Assembly: GCA_022729275.1 (NCBI GenBank)
Contig: JALDAH010000030.1
Location: 1 to 10,591 of the forward strand
Reading direction: 5' to 3'
DNA: 10,591 bases
Origin: Candidatus Nanoanaerosalina archaeon
GTDB lineage: Archaea; Nanohalarchaeota; Nanosalinia; Nanosalinales; Nanoanaerosalinaceae
Below, piece after piece: positions 5,729-10,591 of this stretch. Under the pieces are notes generated by a model. That model was not told the DNA's origin. It ran no database searches and worked only from the letters and a program-made list of their open reading frames with translations. The position numbers and the translations under genes are program-made. Within the stretch, counting starts at the first letter, position 1; each line of letters begins with the position of its first letter.

Positions 5729-6313
5729 TCAAGAGTCCAGAGGCCTTCTATTTCCCCTTTCATCTACCTCAAATAGTCGTGTTCCCTTCACAAGAAACTG
5801 TTTTTTTATGAAATCTCTTGAACTGGCAGCTCCAACAACTTTCTCGGAATTATCCACAATAAAAACCTGGTGTTCCAGGGAATAATCCTCTGCGACCTCC
5901 ATCTTGTAGTCGACATATTCCAATCCCAAAAAATACCTCAATGCTGATGATTCCCTTTCCGTTATTTTTTCGCCCTGTCCTGTTCTTCCAGGGTAAAAAA
6001 CGATTGAATCAAAGTGTTCGCATAACTCATTTAATGTGTCCATTCTCTCCGAATTTAAATCTTTTCTCCTTCTTGCAGTTAAAATAACTTCTTTATCAAA
6101 TTTTCGGGAATCCAAAAACCTTATCAATTTTTTATTCACCTTATAAATGTTCTCATTACCTCTTAAAAGCTGATAAAAAAGAGTGATTCCTTCAATTCTG
6201 GCATCTTCCATAAATAAACCTGCTAAATTTTCTAGAACCCTCTCAAAAAAAGCCTTGTCTCTCAAAACGTAGCATCCATCTAAATCCACTAGCACGATAC
6301 TGGTTTTGGACAT
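5729..6313 (-). CDS. HAD-like hydrolase (candidate phosphatase)
   Basis: 194 residues. The pattern fits the haloacid dehalogenase superfamily, Mg-dependent phosphatases that form an aspartyl-phosphate. Motif I is VDLDG with Asp10 as nucleophile and Asp12 as acid/base. Motif II is ILTAR with Thr79. A candidate motif III Lys is Lys137, and motif IV is FIVDN with Asp154, where an acidic pair is more usual. A helical cap could lie between motifs I and II (about 20-70). The substrate cannot be told. The start is the ATG at 6313, directly before SKTSIVLVDLDG; an in-frame ATG-less extension to 6424 would overlap the end of top6A and was rejected. The gene starts 34 bases after top6A, with oligo-T runs and a TATA-like CTTAAAAAG between, so it may be separately transcribed. 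Confidence 0.6.
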   Translation of the reverse strand: MSKTSIVLVDLDGCYVLRDKAFFERVLENLAGLFMEDARIEGITLFYQLLRGNENIYKVNKKLIRFLDSRKFDKEVILTARRRKDLNSERMDTLNELCEHFDSIVFYPGRTGQGEKITERESSALRYFLGLEYVDYKMEVAEDYSLEHQVFIVDNSEKVVGAASSRDFIKKQFLVKGTRLFEVDERGNRRPLDS

Positions 6314-6336
6314 AAAAAAAATTATGTGAAGAGAGT

Positions 6337-6343
6337 AAAAAAA
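6337..6343 (-). terminator. Oligo-T run after top6A
   Basis: Seven T on the minus strand start four bases after the top6A stop codon, and a second run of eight T (6314-6321) ends right at the next start codon. The first may end the top6 transcript. The overlapping TTAAAAAG (about 6343-6350) may act as TATA box for the HAD-like gene. Confidence 0.4.
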
Positions 6344-6347
6344 CTTT

Positions 6348-7469
6348 TTAAGGCAAAAACTTGCCTCTCTTAATTTTTTCAGGCAGATAAGTCTCTGCAA
6401 CGAACTGAAGATTGTTTGTTGCAAGAGCCTGTTGCTCGACCCTTACACCTCTTTCAATCATGGTTTCCAGTTCATTCTGCCATTCCTTGTTCTGGAACCA
6501 CTCATATTTAAGCATGTCATGAGCCCTCTTGTAGTCTTTTGTGGGTCCTCCTGACTTGTCAGGATGTTTTCCTTTCAATTTCTCAGTAACTGATTCCAGA
6601 CCATACTCTTCTATATCGCTCATGGTCATACCTATCAAATTAGCATCAGGTGTAGCAAGCCTGTTGGATTCAAAAGCGAGATTCATCGATCCTGCTGTTA
6701 TAACGGAATAGATGTAGTAACCGTATGGATCACCGTCAGTGAAAACATACACAGGTAGATCAAGCCTGTTGTGAAGTATGTTTGTAAGTCTTCTCACACC
6801 TCTTGAAGGCTGTCCTCCTGCTGAAATTACTATAGCGTTCTCTTTTTTATGAAAGTCCTCCTCCACCAGCCTGTCGGCCATAGCACCTGTCTCAACAACA
6901 AGTATGTAATCAGCATCGTGCTCCACAATATTGTAGTCATCCACAATCGAAGGAACATGCAGACCCGATTTACCAAGTTTTAAACAGTCAATAACATCCC
7001 CTTCATCCTCTATAACGATAGGACCAAAAAGAGCTCCTTTAGCATCAGCTTTAAGATGTAAATGTTCTCTCAAAGAATCCAGAGCTGTTTCAAGATCAAC
7101 AACAACTGGGTTTGACTCATCCTGGTCCTCCAACGTGTTTTCATTCAGACCTGGAATAGTGTGTTTTAACTGGTAGTATAGTTCTCTTATCGAAGCTGTT
7201 CTTCCCTCCTCTATCAATTCTTTACATTTTGAAGCCACCAGCATCGTTTGCATGAACTTTCTTGCGTGTCCTATGTTCATGAAATACCTTTTCGACCTAG
7301 AATCTCCCAGTTTAAGTCTCTTTTCTTTATTGTCGAACTCAACATTGGATCTGCTCCTTACAGGTCTCTCAAAGTAAGGGTTTTCACCCTCTTTTATACG
7401 TTCTACGACCTGGTTTCCTAGTCTTTGTAACCTCCTTAGCGTTTCTTCGTCTTCTTGTAAACTTGGCAT
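6348..7469 (-). CDS. top6A: DNA topoisomerase VI subunit A
   Basis: The DNA-cleaving subunit of type IIB topoisomerase VI, homologous to Spo11. Two A and two B subunits relax and decatenate DNA by passing one duplex through a break in another. The 373 residues fit the family. The winged-helix (CAP-like) domain carries the catalytic tyrosine in SIRELYY (Tyr99, the second of the pair). The Toprim domain has Glu193 in VVETGAMADRL and Asp245/Asp247 in VFTDGDPYGYYIY, which bind the Mg ions needed for cleavage. The C-terminal part (about 300-373) is complete, with DYKRAHDML and a basic end. The start is the ATG at 7469, two bases after the top6B stop and four bases after a near-perfect Shine-Dalgarno sequence. 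All key residues are present, so the subunit should be active. Confidence 0.97.
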   Translation of the reverse strand: MPSLQEDEETLRRLQRLGNQVVERIKEGENPYFERPVRSRSNVEFDNKEKRLKLGDSRSKRYFMNIGHARKFMQTMLVASKCKELIEEGRTASIRELYYQLKHTIPGLNENTLEDQDESNPVVVDLETALDSLREHLHLKADAKGALFGPIVIEDEGDVIDCLKLGKSGLHVPSIVDDYNIVEHDADYILVVETGAMADRLVEEDFHKKENAIVISAGGQPSRGVRRLTNILHNRLDLPVYVFTDGDPYGYYIYSVITAGSMNLAFESNRLATPDANLIGMTMSDIEEYGLESVTEKLKGKHPDKSGGPTKDYKRAHDMLKYEWFQNKEWQNELETMIERGVRVEQQALATNNLQFVAETYLPEKIKRGKFLP

Positions 7470-7471
7470 AT

Positions 7472-9025
7472 TTAATCACCTCCCTCATTTTTTACAGCTC
7501 CATTTACTGCTCCATACTTTGCCTTAAGAGTTTTCAAAAGCTGTTTCCTTATCAACTCTTCCTGTTCATCTGTAAGCTTTTCAAGTGCCGGCGCCATTGC
7601 GGCCCCATATGCTGAAAGTTTCTTTCTCTTCTTTGCAAGCACCTTCTTCTTCCTTTTCTTGCTGAGATATCTTTTTAACTTTCTACCAACCTCCTGGACA
7701 GCTAATTTCATCTCCTTAATAATCTCAGGGTACTGAGCAATAGCTTCTTTGCCTTCAGACGTGAAAGGCACCCAAACAGATGCCATGTGAACAAGTATCA
7801 CTACAGGTCCTTTGGGAGAATTACCTGACTGAGATAGACCGTACCTAGACCAGTCAGTCTGTTTTATAGCTTCTGTAGCCGCACAGCTGGATCTCTTGTA
7901 GAGAAGAGGCACCTTGTTAGCGAATCTAAGTGCATCATATCTTCCGTCTTCATCTATATCCCCTCCATATGCTATAGCAGCCTCGATCTGATAGGGATTA
8001 CCTCTATAAACTGAAGGAGATCTTGTTACAGATGCAACAAAATCAGGGTTTAGCTCCTTCTTTAGGCCCTCTTCTATCAGTTCTTCTCCTATAGGTGAAA
8101 GACAGTTAGTAGGAGGATTCTGAAGATTTGTCTCCTGCATAGCCGCCAGTAGTTCCTTTATGTCCGATTTTTCCAGAGACATCGGCCTCTCTTTTCCAGA
8201 AAGACCAGCTTTTTCCACAATGTTATCTGCAGAGGTGCGACCAACTCGGGTAAACTCCGATTGAAGAAAGCTACTGACAGTCCTTGAATTCGAATTTTTA
8301 AGCATCCTCATTAATACTCCTAGCTCCACTCCGTGCGGATGAGGTTTTATCTCTTTTGGTATGGGTGGAAGCGTCTTAGAAACTCTTGGATACTCTATAA
8401 TATTTCCATCCGGTTCTTTAAGAACTAAGTTTGAATAAGGATTCATTATAGCTGTGTGTTTTAGATAGCTTCTTACAGAGTGATGCCCTTGTGTATATTT
8501 ACCCTCTATCTCCATTTCTATCGATGTACCGTGCTCGAATTCATAATCATCAACCACTCTATCATCTATGATTTCCGGTTCGTTCCTCTGAGTGTCAATC
8601 CTAACCTTAAACATGTGAGTGTCTTCTTTGCCTTTTTTCTTGGAATAAATTTTTACAGGGTTTCCAGTAGTCAGTTGCGCATAAAGACCTGATGCTGAAA
8701 TACCTATACCCTGCTGACCACGGCTCTGCTGCAATCTATGAAATTTAGAACCATATAAAAGCTTTCCAAAAATATTCGGTATTATTTCTCTGTCTATACC
8801 AATTGCATTGTCCTTTATCTGAAATCTTAAATTGTTTCCACCAGCATTATCAATAGTCACATGTATCTCAGGTAGAATCCTCTCCTGTTCACAGGCGTCA
8901 AGACTGTTGTCTACCGCCTCCTTCACACACGTGATTATAGCCTTTTGAGGATTGTTAAATCCAAGTAAATGTCTGTTTTTCTCGAAAAACTCCGCTACAG
9001 ATATCTCTCTATGTTGTTCGCTCAT
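7472..9025 (-). CDS. top6B: DNA topoisomerase VI subunit B
   Basis: The ATPase subunit of topoisomerase VI; ATP-driven dimerisation closes the gate that captures the second DNA duplex. 517 residues in the usual order. The GHKL ATPase domain has the N-box EAVDNSLDA (36-44), the G1 box DNAIGI (72-77) and the lid motif QSRGQQGIGIS (100-110). An H2TH-like region follows (about 245-275), then the transducer domain with the switch lysine in FTSEGKEAIA (Lys426). A strongly basic stretch (about 456-469) and a predicted helical tail end the protein. The G1 box is unusual: most relatives read DNGPGI, here Gly is Ala and Pro is Ile. The start is the ATG at 9025, preceded by AGGAGG. It is followed after two bases by top6A and preceded by the KH protein gene (13 bases). 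Confidence 0.97.
   Translation of the reverse strand: MSEQHREISVAEFFEKNRHLLGFNNPQKAIITCVKEAVDNSLDACEQERILPEIHVTIDNAGGNNLRFQIKDNAIGIDREIIPNIFGKLLYGSKFHRLQQSRGQQGIGISASGLYAQLTTGNPVKIYSKKKGKEDTHMFKVRIDTQRNEPEIIDDRVVDDYEFEHGTSIEMEIEGKYTQGHHSVRSYLKHTAIMNPYSNLVLKEPDGNIIEYPRVSKTLPPIPKEIKPHPHGVELGVLMRMLKNSNSRTVSSFLQSEFTRVGRTSADNIVEKAGLSGKERPMSLEKSDIKELLAAMQETNLQNPPTNCLSPIGEELIEEGLKKELNPDFVASVTRSPSVYRGNPYQIEAAIAYGGDIDEDGRYDALRFANKVPLLYKRSSCAATEAIKQTDWSRYGLSQSGNSPKGPVVILVHMASVWVPFTSEGKEAIAQYPEIIKEMKLAVQEVGRKLKRYLSKKRKKKVLAKKRKKLSAYGAAMAPALEKLTDEQEELIRKQLLKTLKAKYGAVNGAVKNEGGD
7474..7483 (-). promoter_or_regulatory. Very strong Shine-Dalgarno of top6A inside the end of top6B
   Basis: Minus-strand GGAGGTGATT is an almost full complement of the 3' end of archaeal 16S rRNA and lies four bases before the top6A ATG. 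It is formed by the last three top6B codons (Gly-Gly-Asp) and the first base of its TAA stop. Ribosomes finishing top6B would stop on the binding site for top6A, favouring coupled translation and equal subunit amounts. Confidence 0.8.
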
Positions 9026-9034
9026 ATTTTTCTT

Positions 9035-9040
9035 CCTCCT
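9035..9040 (-). promoter_or_regulatory. Shine-Dalgarno of top6B overlapping the upstream stop codon
   Basis: Minus-strand AGGAGG lies nine bases before the top6B ATG; its first two bases are the last two of the TAG stop of the KH-protein gene (9039-9041). This suggests translational coupling between the two genes and supports the ATG at 9025. Confidence 0.65.
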
Positions 9041-9542
9041 ACAAAACTTTGTCTATGTTGTTCTCCAAAAATCTATAAACGTTTCCATGCGAGCTACCGT
9101 TCAAAAGCATCTCCACAGATTTTTTAGCTATCTCAACTCCTTTCATCGGACCAAGTACAGACACAGTTCCTCCATAAATCGAAATTTCAGTATCGGTGAC
9201 GTCCTCTATCTTGTCCTTGGCCATACCTTTTTTTCCTATCACTCTACCTTTCAATCTTTCTTTGCCCGAATCAGTTCCAGCAAAGTCCGAAATGTTAATT
9301 ACAGCCAATGAAGAGTTCCTTTCCATTAATCTAAGAGCTTTTTCAGGATTAAACCCTCTGCCAATAGCTTTAATAATATTTATCGATCTTAATTCCTCCA
9401 AAGGATCTTTCGAATTAACTGTGACATCATTTCCATCTACATTGATCTCCGCCTGCAGTAGTTCTCTGAGCTCTTCGATGGTCTCCCCATCACTACCTAT
9501 CAGGACGCTAATTCTTTCTTCAGGAACCGAAACAGCCTTCAT
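9039..9542 (-). CDS. KH-domain RNA-binding protein, archaeal Pno1/Dim2-like
   Basis: 167 residues with two KH domains. The first (about 2-45) has its GxxG loop at IGSDG (15-19). The second (about 97-150) has IGKKG (102-106) followed by KIEDVTDTEISIYG. Between them is the family signature GRGFNPEKALRLM (61-73), and near the end a GSSHGNVYRFLE segment typical of this group. Relatives (eukaryotic Pno1/Dim2, archaeal aDim2) bind the 3' end region of 16S/18S rRNA precursors and help assemble the small ribosomal subunit. The start at 9542 is supported by AGGTGAT six bases upstream. It lies between aIF1A and top6B in a run of same-strand genes, a neighbourhood known in other archaea. No RIO kinase gene, often the neighbour of this family, is present here. 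Confidence 0.9.
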   Translation of the reverse strand: MKAVSVPEERISVLIGSDGETIEELRELLQAEINVDGNDVTVNSKDPLEELRSINIIKAIGRGFNPEKALRLMERNSSLAVINISDFAGTDSGKERLKGRVIGKKGMAKDKIEDVTDTEISIYGGTVSVLGPMKGVEIAKKSVEMLLNGSSHGNVYRFLENNIDKVL

Positions 9543-9620
9543 TTTTTATCACCTAATAATTTCTTACAATAGTTTCTTTGTATCTCTGGTGTAAGAGAAC
9601 CACATAAAAATATGGTATTC

Positions 9621-9634
9621 AGATTTTTAAATCT
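9621..9634 (-). promoter_or_regulatory. TATA-like box within a short inverted repeat before the KH gene
   Basis: The sequence agattt-tt-aaatct is a perfect six-base inverted repeat whose centre contains a TATA-like TTTAAA. It lies about 80-90 bases before the KH-gene ATG, in the 124-base gap after aIF1A, the largest gap of the right-hand block. It may be an internal promoter, possibly with an operator. A second A/T-rich stretch lies at 9604-9613. Evidence is pattern only. Confidence 0.3.
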
Positions 9635-9666
9635 CGACCTCACATCCAGAAAGCCGTTAAAGACCT

Positions 9667-9981
9667 CTAAAGAAACTCTTTGATGTTATCAAGAAATCCT
9701 TTATCTTCCAACCAGTCCTTCTGAGCATTGGAGTAATGCCATATGATATCGCACTTTTCATCTCCTTGTATATCCCAGGGTTCTATCAATACTACGTCAT
9801 CAGTGTCTATCCACATTCTTCTTCTTTTAGAGCCTGGTATCCTCCCAATACGTTCTTTACCATCTGAACAGTATAGTTTAAGTCTGCCATAACCCATCTT
9901 GTTTAACACCACTGCCAGGAACTCGCCTTTATCAGGAGTCCTTACTCTGCCCACTCCTTCACTTTCATTATTATCTGCCAT
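9667..9981 (-). CDS. Translation initiation factor aIF1A
   Basis: Homolog of eukaryotic eIF1A and bacterial IF1; binds the A site of the small ribosomal subunit and helps select the start codon. With the ATG at 9981 the protein has 104 residues: a short charged tail, then the OB-fold core (about 20-88) with the typical pieces LNKMGYGRLKLYCSDG, RIGRIPGSKRRRMWI, and DVVLIEPWDIQ followed by CDIIWHY. A TTG 15 codons upstream (10026) would add a Lys-rich extension; it was rejected because the resulting start is unlike the family and the DNA there is A/T-rich promoter-like sequence. nmd3 lies 48 bases upstream, the KH-domain gene 124 bases downstream. The factor acts in the cytoplasm with aIF1, aIF2 and the 30S subunit. 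Confidence 0.93.
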   Translation of the reverse strand: MADNNESEGVGRVRTPDKGEFLAVVLNKMGYGRLKLYCSDGKERIGRIPGSKRRRMWIDTDDVVLIEPWDIQGDEKCDIIWHYSNAQKDWLEDKGFLDNIKEFL

Positions 9982-9989
9982 CTCTACCA

Positions 9990-10008
9990 CATAAATTTTA
10001 ATAAAATC
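9990..10008 (-). promoter_or_regulatory. A/T-rich promoter-like stretch before aIF1A
   Basis: Minus-strand TTTTATTAAAATTTAT falls about 10-27 bases before the ATG at 9981. It could act as a TATA box for a leaderless aIF1A message in addition to read-through from nmd3. It also argues that the TTG-started extension through this stretch is not coding. Confidence 0.35.
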
Positions 10009-10029
10009 TTTTTTAACTTTAACCAAAAA

Positions 10030-10590
10030 TCAGTTGGAAACCCTCACGGAAACAACAGTCCTGAAAACCTCTTCCCCATCCTTTCTCCCTACAAGCTCTC
10101 TCGACCAGTTCTCCTCAACATCAAATTTTTCATTTAAAACATCGATTATCGACCTCACCATCTTTAAACTGCTTACATACATATCATATCCTCCATGTAT
10201 CTCCTCAACATCGCTAACAAAGTTGCTTCTATCGTTTTGAGTAATTTCTCCTGCTTTCTCCATTATTTTGCCAAACATGTCCTCTGAGACATCTCCTCTT
10301 AGCTGTATCACTGCTTCAAAATAACCTCCCTGGTACCTTGAGCATTTCAAACACTGTTTCTGTTCGGCCACGATTAATGTTTTCTTGACCTGTCTTATGT
10401 GTTCCCCTTCTCTCTCAACTTCCATCAGAACATCCACATCGTATTTCTTTCCTTTCTTCCTAAAAGAAGCGGACATCTCAACATCTTCACTCTCAAATTT
10501 TTTTAGAACATCGTAGACAAGTTTCTGATCAGAAACGAAATCTTTCCAAACATTATTTATTCTGTAGTTTCCACATACGGAACACTGAAT
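10030..10590 (-). CDS. NMD3-family ribosome export/assembly protein (5' end outside window)
   Basis: The frame stays open to the right window edge, so 186 C-terminal residues are visible and the true start lies outside. An ATG at 10476 is internal: upstream codons encode QCSVCGNYRIN, a zinc-ribbon half typical of the NMD3 N-terminus. A second zinc-binding pair follows in QCLKCSRYQGGYFEAVIQLR (Cys80 and Cys83 of the visible part), the best family signature, conserved from archaea to human NMD3. Eukaryotic NMD3 binds the 60S subunit and serves as nuclear export adaptor; the archaeal protein is thought to act in large-subunit assembly or quality control. The visible protein ends about 105 residues after this signature, so the C-terminal eIF5A-like and export regions of the eukaryotic protein are absent. 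aIF1A follows on the same strand. Confidence 0.88.
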   Translation of the reverse strand: MQCSVCGNYRINNVWKDFVSDQKLVYDVLKKFESEDVEMSASFRKKGKKYDVDVLMEVEREGEHIRQVKKTLIVAEQKQCLKCSRYQGGYFEAVIQLRGDVSEDMFGKIMEKAGEITQNDRSNFVSDVEEIHGGYDMYVSSLKMVRSIIDVLNEKFDVEENWSRELVGRKDGEEVFRTVVSVRVSN

Positions 10591-10591
10591 A

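Noticed and set aside
5533..5763. A 76-residue frame overlapping the small orphan gene and the end of the HAD-like gene
   Set aside because: It overlaps better-supported frames on the same strand and lacks a promoter or ribosome binding site at its start.
6314..6424. A 37-residue N-terminal extension of the HAD-like protein
   Set aside because: It overlaps the end of top6A by 77 bases, has no family-like content, and the ATG at 6313 starts directly before the first catalytic motif.
8952..9594. Plus-strand Ser/Phe-rich reading frames opposite top6B and the KH gene
   Set aside because: Composition is typical of antisense shadows, and the minus-strand genes have clear family motifs.
9982..10026. 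A Lys-rich N-terminal extension of aIF1A from a TTG
   Set aside because: The stretch is A/T-rich and promoter-like, and the family normally begins close to the inner ATG at 9981.
1..10591. CRISPR arrays, insertion sequences or long direct repeats
   Set aside because: No regularly spaced repeats, transposase-like frames or terminal inverted repeats were seen when reading through the window.

Overview
This window is chromosomal DNA from an AT-rich archaeon. Four things support that call: both subunits of type IIB topoisomerase VI; a set of archaeal/eukaryote-type translation and ribosome-assembly genes (NMD3, aIF1A, a Pno1/Dim2-like KH protein); A/T-rich TATA-like boxes about 25-30 bases before several starts; and an archaeal-type UMP kinase. 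Small genes, tight packing and a row of disulfide-rich pilin-like secreted proteins resemble DPANN lineages (Nanohaloarchaeota, Woesearchaeota and similar). That placement is an inference from style, not proven by any marker read here.

Layout. (1) Positions 2-2522, plus strand: the 3' end of a cysteine-rich, probably surface protein, then four small membrane-anchored, pilin-like proteins with abutting or 4-base-overlapping ends (a translationally coupled operon). All five carry an even number of cysteines (8, 6, 2, 4, 4). (2) 2523-4065, minus strand: an IscU/SufU-type Fe-S scaffold 4 bases downstream of thiI, the tRNA 4-thiouridine synthetase. (3) 4108-4434, minus: a small HypA-like zinc protein whose nickel-ligand His appears to be missing. 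(4) 4520-5179, minus: UMP kinase (pyrH). (5) 5296-5369, minus: tRNA-Phe(GAA). (6) 5420-6313, minus: a small orphan protein with a leaderless-type promoter, and a HAD-like phosphatase candidate. (7) 6348-10590, minus, transcribed right to left: nmd3 (5' end outside the window), aIF1A, the KH-domain protein, top6B and top6A.

How the genes work together. The right-hand block couples ribosome assembly and initiation with DNA topology. Strong Shine-Dalgarno sequences for top6B and top6A overlap the stop codons of the genes before them, which suggests coupled, matched synthesis of the two topoisomerase subunits. The thiI-scaffold pair points to sulfur/Fe-S supply for tRNA thiolation; no cysteine desulfurase is present here. 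The pilin-like block looks like several parts of one secreted structure, but no assembly ATPase, membrane platform or prepilin peptidase lies in the window.

The least described parts are the disulfide-rich pilin-like cassette and the HypA-like protein with altered metal sites. The rest is mostly conserved archaeal housekeeping. No insertion sequence, CRISPR array, integrase or other mobile element was seen, and no gene-free stretch exceeds 300 bases.
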